A DNA stretch of 64,000 bases from Bradyrhizobium sp. 1(2017) (GTDB lineage Bacteria; Pseudomonadota; Alphaproteobacteria; Rhizobiales; Xanthobacteraceae), in the NCBI RefSeq assembly GCF_011602485.2, contig NZ_CP050022.2, forward strand, positions 1,384,001 to 1,448,000, given 5' to 3'. Below the pieces are notes generated by a model. It did not search any database. It was not told the origin of the DNA and saw nothing but the letters and a program-made list of their open reading frames with translations. A program made the translations under genes and the position numbers. This document shows, one piece after another, positions 15,068-24,442 of this stretch. Each line of letters opens with the position of its first letter. Positions within the stretch are counted from its first letter, which is position 1.

Positions 15068-18000
15068 GTGCCGACGACACTCGCGCGCACCTTTGCGGCG
15101 TTGAGCGCCATCAACGAAGCGATCCTCTACGCGAAATCGCCGGACGAGCTGTACCAGAAGGTCTGCGACGCCGGGTTCTCGAGCGGGGACTTTTTGGCGG
15201 TCGCCGTGTTCCTGGTGGGACCGGATGGCGCTCGGCTGTGCTTTGCGGCCGGCTGCGGCGATGACGTCGCGCGGCTGCGCGCCCTCGTGATCACGACGGA
15301 AGCCGGCACACCCGAAGGCTCGGGCGTCGGCGGCGAGGCGTTTCGCAATCAGAAGCTGTGCATCAGCAACCGTTATCTGAACGACCCGCGTTCGCTGGCT
15401 TGGCGCGCGGGCGCGAGCTCGGCCGCCATCGGCGCGGCCGCGGCGCTGCCGCTGCTCTGCAACGGCAAGAGTGTCGGCGTTCTCTACGTGACCCGCCGCG
15501 AGGCCGGCTCGCTGAACGAGCAGATGGTGTCGCTGTTCGAGCGGATGTCGGCCAACATTTCCTATGCGCTGGACAACATCGCGCGCGAGACCGCGCGGCA
15601 GACCAGCGAGCGGGCGACGCGGCGGCTGAACCGCATGTTCGGCGCCATCAGCGCCACCAACGAGGCCATTCTGCGCGCCAAGACCGAGCAGGAGCTGTAT
15701 CAGCTGGTGTGCGACGCCTCGGTTCATGGCGGCAAGTCGCTGGCGACAGTCGTTCTGTTGAAGGAGCGGGAATCCCACTGGCTCAAGCCTGTCGCCGGCA
15801 CTGGCCAGAATCTCGAGCTCGTCGCACAGACCAAATATTCCGTCGATGCCGGCAATCCCTATGGCCGCGGCATCTCTGGCAATGTTTTCCGCAGCCAGAG
15901 GCCTTATGTCGAGGAAGACCTCTTCAGTCGCACCAAGGGGACGCTGTGGGAGCAGGCCAATATCAACGCGGGTGTTGCAGCCTGCGTCGCGGCTCCGCTG
16001 GTCAAGAGTGGCGAGAGCGTCGGCGTCATCCTGTTCTTCATCAGCAAGTCCTGGGCGAAGGACCAGGAAGTCGTCGCGCTCCTGCTGCGCATGGCGGAGA
16101 ACATTTCATTTGCGCTCCAGAACTTCGATCGCGACGAGGAGAAGGCGCAGATCGCGCGCGAGGAGGAACGGCTCGCGCGCATGTATGCCGCGCTGAGCGC
16201 CACCAATGAAGCGATCATCCGGGCGACGTCGCGTGCCGAGCTGTTCGATCTCGTATGCGAAGCGTCCGTCCAGGGCGGCATGTTCGCCTCGGCGACGATT
16301 GGAATCATCGACGCGGCTTGTGAGCTGGTCCGGGTCGTCGCGGTGAAGGGACGGCTCCAGGAGCGAATGGTCGGGCGCAGCTGTGCGATTTCCGCGGATC
16401 ATCCCGAGGGCCAGGGAATCATCGGAACCTCGGTGCGGACGCGCCGGCCCAGTGTCATCAACGACTATATGCACGACCCGCGCTCGTCACACTGGCACTC
16501 CAAGGCGGTCGAGGACGGCACCCGCGCTGCTGCAAGCTTCCCGCTTCTGCGTGCCGGCCAGGAGCCGATCGGCATCCTGCTGTTCCTTGCTCCGGAGGAG
16601 GACACATTCACACCCGACCTGGTCGAGCTGCTTGCTCGCCTTGCAGAGAACGTCTCCTTCGCGCTCGACAATTTCGAGCGGGCCGAGGAAAAGGCCCGCA
16701 TGGAGGCGCAGAAGGAGCGGTTGACGCGCATGTTCGCGGCGCTGAGCGCGACCAACGAGGCGATCATGCGGGCGAAATCGCGCGCCGAATTGTTCGACCT
16801 CGTGTGTTTCGCAGCATCGAACGGCGCCAAGTTCACCTCGACGACCATCGCGCTCGCCAGCGCCGACAGCGACCAGCTCAAGATCGTCGCCAGCGCCGGG
16901 CCGTCTTCCGATACCACGCGCAATGTCCGCCTCTCGGTCGACCCCGAGCGCCCCGAAGGCAAAGGGATGGCCGGCACCGCGTTCCGGACCCGGCAGCCCT
17001 GTATCAGCAACGACTATCTCACTGACCAGCGCGTGAGTGCCTTCCACGCCATCGTTCGCGGCGACGGCGCGCGCTCGGGCGCGGCGATCCCGCTCGTCGT
17101 TCACGACCTGGCCGTCGGCGTCATGATCTACATGTCGACCGAAAGGGAGACCTTCACCGCCGAATTCGTCGAGCTGTTGCAGCGCCTCGCCGACAACGTC
17201 GCCTTCGCGGTGGAGAATTTCGATCGCGCCGACGAGAAGAACAAGGCCGACGAGAGGATCGAGTATCTGGCGTCGCATGACAGTCTGACGGACCTGCCGA
17301 ACCGCGAGACGTTCAACGGGCTGCTGCGCGAGGCGATCGACGCGGCACAGCGCCACGATCACCGCTTTGCGGTGCTGTTCATCGATCTCGACCGCTTCAA
17401 GGTCATCAACGATTCGCTCGGCCACGAGGCCGGGGACCTGCTCCTGCTCGAAGTGGCGAATCGCCTGCGCGGCGCGCTGCGGGCAAGCGACGTGGTGGCG
17501 CGGCTCGGCGGCGACGAGTTCGTGGTGATCCTCGACCAGTGCGGCGAGATCGACCACGTCCAGCACATCGCGACCGGGCTGCTCGCCGCGCTCGCCGAGC
17601 CCATGGAGCTAGCCGGCCACGAGTGCCATACCACGGCGTCGATCGGCATCGCGATGTATCCGGCCAACGGTTCCGACGCGCAGACGCTGACCAAGAACGC
17701 CGACATGGCGATGTATCTCGCCAAGGAGGACGGCAAGAACGGCTGTCGCTTCTTCTCCAAGGAAGTGAAGACGCAGTCGATCGAGCGCCTGTCGCTGGAG
17801 AGCGCGCTGCGCCGGGCGCTGGAGCGCGAGCAGTTCTCGCTGAACTACCAGCCCAAGGTCGACATGGAGACCGGGCAGATCACCGGTGTGGAAGCGCTGC
17901 TGCGCTGGGCCCATCCCGATCTCGGCAATGTCTCGCCGGCGCAGTTCATTCCGCTTGCCGAGGAAACCGGGCTGATCGTGCCGATCGGCCGCTGGGTGCT

Positions 18001-18637
18001 GAACGAGGCCTGCGCGCAGGCCATGGCCTGGCAGCGCCGCGGCCTGCTGCCGCTGTCGATGGCGGTCAACCTGTCGCCGCGGCAGTTTGCCGATGAGCGT
18101 CTGCTGCAGGACGTCGACGAGGCGCTCGCCGCCTCCGGCATGTCGCCGGTGTTGCTGCAGCTGGAGGTCACCGAGAGCATGATGATGCGCAATGTCGGAC
18201 GCGCGCTGAAGGTGCTCGACGCCATCCAGAGCCGCGGCATCCGTCTCGCCATCGACGATTTCGGCACCGGCTATTCGTCGATGTCGCTGATGAAGCACTT
18301 CCCGATCGACACCATCAAGATCGACCGCTCCTTCGTGCGCGACCTGCCGCAGGATTCGGAAGACCAGGCGATTGCGCAGGCGATCATCAGCATGGGCAAG
18401 GCGCTCGGCATGACCGTCGTCGCCGAAGGCGTCGAGAACGCCGAGCAAGAGGCTTTCCTTCGCACCCATGGCTGCGACGAGATGCAGGGTTATCTGATCT
18501 CCAAGCCGCTGCCGGCGCGGCAGATGGCCGAGCTGCTGCGGCCGATGGTCCCGACTGTCGCGCCGCCGCTGCAGCCGGAGCTGGACCTTGCCGCGACCGA
18601 AGCCGCAGCGTTACGGCTGAAACGCGCTGTCGTCTGA
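15068..18637 (+). CDS. Four-GAF GGDEF-EAL cyclic-di-GMP signalling protein
   Basis: 1189 residues, with no membrane segment or signal peptide seen. Four tandem modules of about 180 residues each start with a near-identical helix, 'FaAlSAtNEAIlrAks..EL..lVC', at about residues 8, 190, 372 and 555. Each continues as a GAF domain with a '.R.PcISNdYl.Dpr' type block. A GGDEF domain follows (about 730-890) with intact RLGGDEFV, then an EAL domain (about 910-1165) with intact GVEALLRW, ESMMMRN, DDFGTGYSS and KIDRSFV. It could both make and degrade c-di-GMP under GAF-ligand control. The start is GTG 15068 with GGGGAG upstream. Its neighbour on the right is the exopolysaccharide block. Confidence 0.95.
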   Translation: MPTTLARTFAALSAINEAILYAKSPDELYQKVCDAGFSSGDFLAVAVFLVGPDGARLCFAAGCGDDVARLRALVITTEAGTPEGSGVGGEAFRNQKLCISNRYLNDPRSLAWRAGASSAAIGAAAALPLLCNGKSVGVLYVTRREAGSLNEQMVSLFERMSANISYALDNIARETARQTSERATRRLNRMFGAISATNEAILRAKTEQELYQLVCDASVHGGKSLATVVLLKERESHWLKPVAGTGQNLELVAQTKYSVDAGNPYGRGISGNVFRSQRPYVEEDLFSRTKGTLWEQANINAGVAACVAAPLVKSGESVGVILFFISKSWAKDQEVVALLLRMAENISFALQNFDRDEEKAQIAREEERLARMYAALSATNEAIIRATSRAELFDLVCEASVQGGMFASATIGIIDAACELVRVVAVKGRLQERMVGRSCAISADHPEGQGIIGTSVRTRRPSVINDYMHDPRSSHWHSKAVEDGTRAAASFPLLRAGQEPIGILLFLAPEEDTFTPDLVELLARLAENVSFALDNFERAEEKARMEAQKERLTRMFAALSATNEAIMRAKSRAELFDLVCFAASNGAKFTSTTIALASADSDQLKIVASAGPSSDTTRNVRLSVDPERPEGKGMAGTAFRTRQPCISNDYLTDQRVSAFHAIVRGDGARSGAAIPLVVHDLAVGVMIYMSTERETFTAEFVELLQRLADNVAFAVENFDRADEKNKADERIEYLASHDSLTDLPNRETFNGLLREAIDAAQRHDHRFAVLFIDLDRFKVINDSLGHEAGDLLLLEVANRLRGALRASDVVARLGGDEFVVILDQCGEIDHVQHIATGLLAALAEPMELAGHECHTTASIGIAMYPANGSDAQTLTKNADMAMYLAKEDGKNGCRFFSKEVKTQSIERLSLESALRRALEREQFSLNYQPKVDMETGQITGVEALLRWAHPDLGNVSPAQFIPLAEETGLIVPIGRWVLNEACAQAMAWQRRGLLPLSMAVNLSPRQFADERLLQDVDEALAASGMSPVLLQLEVTESMMMRNVGRALKVLDAIQSRGIRLAIDDFGTGYSSMSLMKHFPIDTIKIDRSFVRDLPQDSEDQAIAQAIISMGKALGMTVVAEGVENAEQEAFLRTHGCDEMQGYLISKPLPARQMAELLRPMVPTVAPPLQPELDLAATEAAALRLKRAVV

Positions 18638-18952
18638 CGGCTGCGGGTGCAGTTCGCGGACGTCGTGCTCGCCGCCCTCGGCCTTGCTCGGAAAATCCTG
18701 CGGTCCCGTCAGCGAGGTCTGCTCGGTGAACAGCGCGAGAACGGTGCGTGCGCCCTCGGCGAAGCTCGTCCCCTCGTTTAAGCCGAGCTCGCGGCACCAC
18801 GCGCCGGCCATCGGCTCGTTGTCGTCGAACACCGCCATTGCCGGACCCCACCACCAGGCTGGCGCAGGCGAGCGCTCGTCCGCGGGCACGACCTGCCAGC
18901 GGGCGAATTCGTCCATCACGCGCTCGAATTCCAGGCGTGCAGCCTGATGCAT
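18611..18952 (-). CDS. Conserved hypothetical protein, 113 aa
   Basis: 113 residues from ATG 18952, with AAGGAG 10 nt upstream. The N-terminal half is Trp-rich and helical (LEFERVMDEFARWQVV..., APAWWWGPAMAV), the middle has 'MAGAWCRELGLNEGTSFAEG', and the tail is acidic. No signal peptide or membrane segment is seen. I recall similar uncharacterised proteins in Bradyrhizobium but no function. Its last 27 nt overlap the 3' end of the GAF4-GGDEF-EAL gene on the other strand (convergent). Confidence 0.7.
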   Translation of the reverse strand: MHQAARLEFERVMDEFARWQVVPADERSPAPAWWWGPAMAVFDDNEPMAGAWCRELGLNEGTSFAEGARTVLALFTEQTSLTGPQDFPSKAEGGEHDVRELHPQPSDDSAFQP

Positions 18953-19182
18953 GCGGTCGATACTCCTTGAATCCCGGACCGATGACGGGCCTACGGGTTG
19001 AATTCGATCGCGGCCTTCGTTCGGAAAATATCAGCTCGGGCGAATGGGCCGAGCCATGCAAGCCGACATCATCGTCGGCCATGCGAAAGGATGCGGCCGT
19101 CGGCAATGCGCCGACGGCGGCAGCGAACATCCATTCTAGCCGTGTCGCGGCATGGCAGGCAAGCTGTGGGCGCGTCGACTGC

Positions 19183-20175
19183 CTAACGCGGCCTGAATGG
19201 ATGCGCCTTCTGGTGCCAGGCCCAGGCGGTGCGGATCACAGTTGGCAGGTCGGAGTGACGCGGCACGAAGTTCAGCATCTTCTTCGCGGCCGAGGGATCG
19301 GCGACCAGATAGGTGGGATCGCCGGCGCGACGCGGCTTGACGGTATGCGGCACCTCGCGTCCGGTCTCCTGCCTGATGGCGTTGAGGATCTCACGCACGG
19401 AGAAGCCGGAGCCGGTGCCGAGGTTGAAGCTGCCGCCGGCATGCCCATCTTCCAGAAGTTTCAGTGCCGCCACATGTGCCGCCGCGAGGTCGGTGACGTG
19501 GATGTAGTCGCGGATCGCGGTGCCATCGGGCGTGTCGTAGTCGTCGCCGAAGACCGCGAAGTCGACATGCCCCTGAAGCGCCATCATCGCGCGCGGAATG
19601 AGATGGGTTTCGTTGTCGCGCAGTTCCCCGATGCCCCCGCCGGGATCGGCGCCGCTGGCGTTGAAATAGCGCAGGCAGAAGGCACCAAAACCGTAGGCGG
19701 CGCGGTAGTCGGCGAGCATGCGTTCGATCATCAACTTCGATGCGCCGTACGGATTGATCGGCACGCAAGGAAAGTCTTCGGGCAATTCCTTGGAATCGGC
19801 ATTGCCGTAGACGGCGCCGGTCGAGGAGAACACGATGCGATGACAGCCCGCATTCCGCATTGCCTGCAACAGCGACAGCGTGCCTTGTACGTTGTTGATG
19901 TAATATTTCTGCGGGTCGGCCATCGATTCCCCGACGAGGCTCGCCGCCGCGAAATGCATCACCGCCGTGATCTTGTGATCGGTGAAGGCGCGCGCCAGGG
20001 TTGTGCCGTCGAGCAGATCGCCGGTCACCAGGGGGCCGGCGACGAAACTGCGATGACCTGTCGAGAGATTGTCATAAACGACGGGTTGATAGCCTGAGGC
20101 GGTCAGTGCGCGGCAGGCATGCGAGCCTATATAGCCCGCGCCCCCGGTGACGAGGACGGTCGGTCGGTCGGTCAT
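19183..20175 (-). CDS. galE: UDP-glucose 4-epimerase
   Basis: 330 residues from ATG 20175; the frame extends upstream, but homologues begin at this 'TVLVTGGAGYIGSH'. The extended-SDR features are complete: GGAGYIG (11-17), the S/T at FSSTG (about 118-120), catalytic Y143 and K147 in NPYGASK, LRYFNASGADP, and DYIHVTDLA. It interconverts UDP-glucose and UDP-galactose in the cytoplasm, supplying galactosyl donors. It is adjacent to the polysaccharide glycosyltransferase on the same strand (19-nt gap), so its product probably feeds the exopolysaccharide made by this block. Confidence 0.95.
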   Translation of the reverse strand: MTDRPTVLVTGGAGYIGSHACRALTASGYQPVVYDNLSTGHRSFVAGPLVTGDLLDGTTLARAFTDHKITAVMHFAAASLVGESMADPQKYYINNVQGTLSLLQAMRNAGCHRIVFSSTGAVYGNADSKELPEDFPCVPINPYGASKLMIERMLADYRAAYGFGAFCLRYFNASGADPGGGIGELRDNETHLIPRAMMALQGHVDFAVFGDDYDTPDGTAIRDYIHVTDLAAAHVAALKLLEDGHAGGSFNLGTGSGFSVREILNAIRQETGREVPHTVKPRRAGDPTYLVADPSAAKKMLNFVPRHSDLPTVIRTAWAWHQKAHPFRPR

Positions 20176-20194
20176 GTCGTCTTCAGCTCTTCTC

Positions 20195-20998
20195 TTAGCG
20201 GAGGGGTCGGTTGCGGCCGAAGAGAAGATAGAGCGCACGGGGGTTGGTGGTCAAATAGCGCCAGAGCAGGCGGCGCGGCTCGAGCCAGGTGCGCCAGGCC
20301 CATTCGAGCCCGAATCTCTGCATCCAGTGCGGCGCGCGGGAACGGCTGCCCGACAAAAAATTGAACAGGCCGCCAGATGTCTTGATAACGCCCACATTGG
20401 TGAGATGCGGCGTGAACTCCTCCACGAACGCCTGCTCGTTGGGTACGCCGAGTGCAACCCACAGATAATCCGGCGCAAGCGCGTTGATTTCCTCGACCTT
20501 CGCACGCAGCGCTTCGCCGCGCAGATAGCCGTGGCTGTATCCGACTATCTTGAGATTCGGATAGAGGTTGCGGACGTTCTCGACGGCGGCTGCGTTTTCC
20601 GCCTCGCTGGCGCCGAACATGTAGAAGGTGCGGCCGACCTCTTCCGCCTTGCGCGCGACGATGTGGAACAAGTCCGTGGTCGCGACGCGCTCCGGCAACG
20701 GAAACCAGGATTGCAGTTTCGACGCCGCGACCAGCGGCTGGCCGTCGGCGTTGATCAAATCGGCCGTGCGGAACAGGCGCTCGGTCTGCGGTTCGGTCGA
20801 GCAGCGCGCCAGCACCTCGCCATTGGCGGAGGTCAGGAACAGCGGGCGGCCGATGCGATTGTCAGGATCGGTCGCCTCGATCATGAAATCTGCGGTTTCT
20901 TCCAGGTCGATCGCGGCCATGCGAAGTCCGCCGACGGTGGTTCGCGGCACTTCGGCAGTTGCCGTCCGTCCATCAATGTTGACGCGGCGCTCAAGCAT
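20195..20998 (-). CDS. WecB/TagA/CpsF family glycosyltransferase
   Basis: 267 residues from ATG 20998. The start codon overlaps the 3' end of the upstream co-polymerase gene by 8 nt (ATGCTTGA), indicating translational coupling. Family blocks are FLTSANGEVLARC, the substrate-site 'LINADGQPLVAASKL', TFYMFGASEAENAAAVENV, PDYLWVALGVPNEQAFVEEF, and GVIKTSGGLFNFLSGSRSRAP. Known members (WecG, TagA) transfer ManNAcA or ManNAc to undecaprenyl-linked acceptors at the cytoplasmic face. Next genes are galE and the Wzc-like gene, so a role in exopolysaccharide repeat-unit assembly is likely. The sugar is unknown. Confidence 0.9.
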   Translation of the reverse strand: MLERRVNIDGRTATAEVPRTTVGGLRMAAIDLEETADFMIEATDPDNRIGRPLFLTSANGEVLARCSTEPQTERLFRTADLINADGQPLVAASKLQSWFPLPERVATTDLFHIVARKAEEVGRTFYMFGASEAENAAAVENVRNLYPNLKIVGYSHGYLRGEALRAKVEEINALAPDYLWVALGVPNEQAFVEEFTPHLTNVGVIKTSGGLFNFLSGSRSRAPHWMQRFGLEWAWRTWLEPRRLLWRYLTTNPRALYLLFGRNRPLR

Positions 20999-23363
20999 AT
21001 TGTCTGCCTCGCTGACGCGTTTGGGCCGCGGGAGTGAGCTCGTCGAGCACGACGCCGACGAGCTTGCGCTCGGCGCGGCCGAGCGCGGCCAGGATCTCTT
21101 CCAGGCTGTCGTTGATATCGAGGCTGGTCGGCAGCACGGCGACCAGCGCGTCGCTGTCGTCGAGCAGCTTGAGGTCGCCGGCCGAGAGCGGCACCACAGG
21201 GCCATCGAGGATCACGAGATCATAGCCGCCTGCGGCACGCGCCTGCGCAATTGCCTTGCGGATGGCGTCGGTCGCCTTGCCGGCATCGCCATCGGCGGCC
21301 GGCAGCACCGAAATGCCGTTGACCGTCTTGATCTCGCGCGCGTCCTTGGTGCCGATCGAGAGCCAGCCGAGCCGGCTCGGTTCGCTCTTGCCGCGGCGGT
21401 TGATCTTGTTCGAGAGCGAGCGTGCCTGATGGTCGGCATCGATCATCAGCACACGGGCGCCGTCGCGCGCAGCCGCCAGCGCGAAGTTCAGCGCGGCCAC
21501 GCTCCGTCCGGTGGTCTCGCCGGTGCCGACCAGCGCGATGACAGGCATCGCCTTGCCGTCGGCGCGCCGGACCACCGCAGCGCGCATGTCGCGCCAGGCG
21601 TTGAGCAGCGAGGTCAGGGGAAAGCCGGGGCGCAGGGTCGGCCAGCCCAGGAGGGTGAGGTCGACGCCGCCGCCCGTGGCGAGAATGGCGCCCAACGTGT
21701 GAATGACGTCGGCCTCCTGGAGGCGGGCGATCAGCGGCTTTTCGATCAGGGGCTTCTCGACCGGCGCAGGCTGCAGCGGGGGAGCGGCAAGTTCCGGCGG
21801 CGCCTGCGCGACTTCCGGAGCTCGCGGGGCCTCCTGAGGCGGCGAGGCCTCCGGAGATCGCGCGCGCTGCGGAGCTCGCGCTGTTTCCGGGGCCGGGGTC
21901 CGCTGTGGACGGGCGGGCGTCGGCGCCGGCGCGGTCGCACCGGCGAACAGCAGCTCGGCCGCAACGAACCAGCTTGACGCAGCGACTGCGCCGAAGATGA
22001 AGCCGATCATGGCGAACAGGCTCATCGCCGGTGGGAACGAGCGCCGCTGCGGCACCGTCGCTTCGCCGATGACTCGGGCCGCGGAAGTGTTCAGGCTCTC
22101 CTGCTCCTCGGTCTCGCGCGACCGCTTGAGGAAGGATTGGTAGACGTCGCGGCTGGCGTCGGCCTCGCGCTCGAGCTCACGCAGGCGAACGGCGGCCTGG
22201 CTGAGCTGGACGCTCTGCCGCTTCTGCGCTTCCAGCGCCCGGTTGAGCGAGGCCTCGAAGTCGCGGGCGCGCGTCAGGTCGTTCTTGGCGGACTGGGCGA
22301 AGCGGTCGATCTCCTCGCTGATGGTGCGCTTGAGATCCTCGACCTGCTTCTCGGTCTGGCGCAGCGCCGGGTGGCGCGGGCCGAGCTCGCCGGCCTGCTC
22401 CGCATATTTCTTGCGAGCGTCGGCATATTGCGCGCGCAGATTCGCGATCGTCGGCGATTGCAGAGCCTCGGGGATCGCACCTGCATCCGCGGCCGTCCGC
22501 CGGCTCGCCTCGATCTGGTCGAGCCGCGCCTGCGCATCCATCGTCGCCGCGCGGGCGGCGGCCAGGCGCTGGTTGCTGGCCGACAACTGCTGGTCGCTGA
22601 TCAGCGTGTCCTGGGTGCCGACGAAATTGTTCTGGGCCTTGTAGGTGGCGAGCGCGGTTTCGGCGTTGCGCAGCCGCTCGCGCAGCTCCTTCAGTCGGCT
22701 CGACAGGTCATTGGTGGCGCGCCGTGCTGCCGAAGCCTGCGAGTTGCGGGATTCCGTGAGATAGGCATTGGTCAGCGTGTTGGCGAGCATCGCCGCCTTG
22801 GCCGGGTCCGTCGACCAGACCTCGATGTCGACGATGAAGCTCTTCTCGGTCTTGCGGATCGTGATGTGCTTGTTCAACGCGTCGAGTGCCGCGAGCTGCA
22901 CTTCCTTCTTCTCCGCGGCGGAGGGCGCGCGGGGGTGAAGGCCGATCAGGCCGAGCAGCGAGGACATCAGGCTGGTGCCGTCGCCGCCGCCGAATTCCGG
23001 ATCCTTGTCGAGACCTGCCTGCTGGATGACCTGGAGCAGCACGCTGTTGGAGGTGATCAGGCGCGCCTGGCTCTCCACCACCATGGACATGCCGGAGACG
23101 TCCTGCGCGCGCGGCGTGAGCTCGCGATCGACGAGCTGAAGTTCGCGCGGATCGACATAGAGCTGTGCGGTGGCGGTGTAGCGCGGCGTCAGGCTCTTGC
23201 CGGCGGTGACGGCAAGCGTCGCGCCGAGCAGGGCGGCCGCGGCAATCGCAACCTTGCGCCGCCAGAGCAGATTGGCGAGCTCCAGCGCGTTGAAGCCGGC
23301 CTGAGGCTTCCGTTGCGGGGCTTCCGGTCCGGCCCGATCGATCGGCTGGTTATAGTCAAGCAT
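20991..23363 (-). CDS. Wzc/ExoP-like polysaccharide co-polymerase with degenerate kinase domain
   Basis: 790 residues. In order: a Wzz domain with first TM (about 37-57), a long coiled-coil periplasmic region, a 'PQRRSFPPAMSLFAMIGFIFG' second TM (about 445-475), a Pro/Ala-rich linker, and a C-terminal BY-kinase-like ATPase fold. In that fold the Walker A reads TGETTGRSVAALN, with Arg where the family has Lys and Val where it has Thr. The A' and B strands (VLMIDADHQ, YDLVILDGPVV) remain, but the Tyr cluster is reduced to one near the end (RQYA). Wzc/ExoP proteins control chain length and export. Here kinase activity is probably lost. ATG 23363. It is first of an overlapping pair with the TagA-like gene. 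Confidence 0.9.
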   Translation of the reverse strand: MLDYNQPIDRAGPEAPQRKPQAGFNALELANLLWRRKVAIAAAALLGATLAVTAGKSLTPRYTATAQLYVDPRELQLVDRELTPRAQDVSGMSMVVESQARLITSNSVLLQVIQQAGLDKDPEFGGGDGTSLMSSLLGLIGLHPRAPSAAEKKEVQLAALDALNKHITIRKTEKSFIVDIEVWSTDPAKAAMLANTLTNAYLTESRNSQASAARRATNDLSSRLKELRERLRNAETALATYKAQNNFVGTQDTLISDQQLSASNQRLAAARAATMDAQARLDQIEASRRTAADAGAIPEALQSPTIANLRAQYADARKKYAEQAGELGPRHPALRQTEKQVEDLKRTISEEIDRFAQSAKNDLTRARDFEASLNRALEAQKRQSVQLSQAAVRLRELEREADASRDVYQSFLKRSRETEEQESLNTSAARVIGEATVPQRRSFPPAMSLFAMIGFIFGAVAASSWFVAAELLFAGATAPAPTPARPQRTPAPETARAPQRARSPEASPPQEAPRAPEVAQAPPELAAPPLQPAPVEKPLIEKPLIARLQEADVIHTLGAILATGGGVDLTLLGWPTLRPGFPLTSLLNAWRDMRAAVVRRADGKAMPVIALVGTGETTGRSVAALNFALAAARDGARVLMIDADHQARSLSNKINRRGKSEPSRLGWLSIGTKDAREIKTVNGISVLPAADGDAGKATDAIRKAIAQARAAGGYDLVILDGPVVPLSAGDLKLLDDSDALVAVLPTSLDINDSLEEILAALGRAERKLVGVVLDELTPAAQTRQRGRQYA

Positions 23364-23463
23364 GATCCCCAGCTTTCATTCCAACTGCCGCGGGCTGAGG
23401 GTTACTCTTCGCTTTACGCCACGCACCCGGGATATGGGTGCCCAATCAACGCAACAGGGAAAA

Positions 23464-23471
23464 TTAACCAT
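23464..23471 (+). promoter_or_regulatory. Candidate CtrA half-site upstream of the Wzc-like gene
   Basis: TTAACCAT, the alphaproteobacterial CtrA half-site, lies about 100 bp upstream of the Wzc-like start in a 278-bp intergenic region. Two copies of TCACTGA (23474-23480 and 23489-23495) follow. It is a weak prediction from sequence only. Confidence 0.3.
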
Positions 23472-23641
23472 ACTCACTGAGGGACTATTCACTGAAATGG
23501 CAAACAAAGCGTTTAAGCGCATGCCGCTCTTCGCTGCGTCGCCGCGACGCCGAGGTCTCCCAGTGATTAACGGTTCGTTACCGCGCGCAGCGTGCTCGCG
23601 CGGCTTCGCTCGTCGTGCGATCAGCGGCGCGCGCATGACTG

Positions 23642-24442
23642 TCAGATCTTCCGCAGGATGACGTGATAGTCGCCGCGGCGGACGTCGGTGCCGCGCGGGA
23701 GCACCGCGTTCAACACCGCGGCGCCGGCGTCGACCATGGCCGCAAACAGCGGCTTGCGCCGGCGCATCTCGGGATAGCGCGGGCTCTCGACTTCGCGCCG
23801 ATAGATCATTTCGAGGCCGTGGGCGGCTGCGAATGCTTCGAGCCGCGGGAGCGTCACCAGCGGATGGAAGAATGTCGGGAAGGGCGGCTCGCCGGGCAGG
23901 CCGGCATCCTTGATGCCGCGGATGTGCCGGTAGAACCAGACGTGGAACCAGTGCGGCGAATATTTGGTGACGACCCCCGACAGCGAGCGCGGATTTGGCG
24001 CGCCGATCAGGATCAATCCGCCGCGCTTGAGCGCATCGCGGAAATTCAGGAGCGCCGCGTCGACGTCGGGAAGATGTTCGATCACGTTGTAGCAGATCAC
24101 GAGATCGAAGGTCTCGCGCCCGAAACGGTGGGTCTGGACGTCACCGAGGATCGCCTCGTCGGCATAGGTATTGTTGCGAACCTGGTCCTCGTCGATGTCG
24201 ACGACGGTCACGTGGCTGCGGCCCGGCAATTCCGGTGGCAGGACGCTGCAGGAGCCGCCGCCGGCTTCATAGATGGCGAGGCGGCCTTGCGGCAGTTCGC
24301 GGCGCAGCACGTCGTGAACAGCGAGCAGGCTGTCGCGGGCTTCGCCGGGAATCAGATCGTGTAGTGCAGTGGGTGGTGGGGAGGCCGCAGAGGCGTTGAT
24401 TGCCGTGGCTGTCGCGAAATCGATCGTCGCTGGCTTGTTCAT
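23642..24442 (-). CDS. Class I SAM-dependent methyltransferase
   Basis: 266 residues. Motif I reads LAIYEAGGGSCSVLPPEL, motif II/acidic loop VTVVDIDEDQV, then FDLVICYNVIEHLPDVDAAL (Methyltransf_11/25 type) and GGLILIGAPNPRSL. These place a SAM-binding Rossmann fold at about residues 55-165, with a C-terminal aromatic region (HWFHVWFYRHIRG) as seen in polysaccharide-locus methyltransferases. It probably methylates a sugar or lipid-linked intermediate of the polysaccharide. It is on the same strand as the Wzc-like gene but 278 bp upstream of it, and divergent from a GT2 gene. The acceptor is unknown. Confidence 0.85.
   Translation of the reverse strand: MNKPATIDFATATAINASAASPPPTALHDLIPGEARDSLLAVHDVLRRELPQGRLAIYEAGGGSCSVLPPELPGRSHVTVVDIDEDQVRNNTYADEAILGDVQTHRFGRETFDLVICYNVIEHLPDVDAALLNFRDALKRGGLILIGAPNPRSLSGVVTKYSPHWFHVWFYRHIRGIKDAGLPGEPPFPTFFHPLVTLPRLEAFAAAHGLEMIYRREVESPRYPEMRRRKPLFAAMVDAGAAVLNAVLPRGTDVRRGDYHVILRKI

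Noticed and set aside
23362..23661. Small plus-strand gene in the gap before the Wzc-like gene
   Set aside because: No RBS, no recognisable domain, Arg/Ser-rich translation; better explained as promoter DNA.
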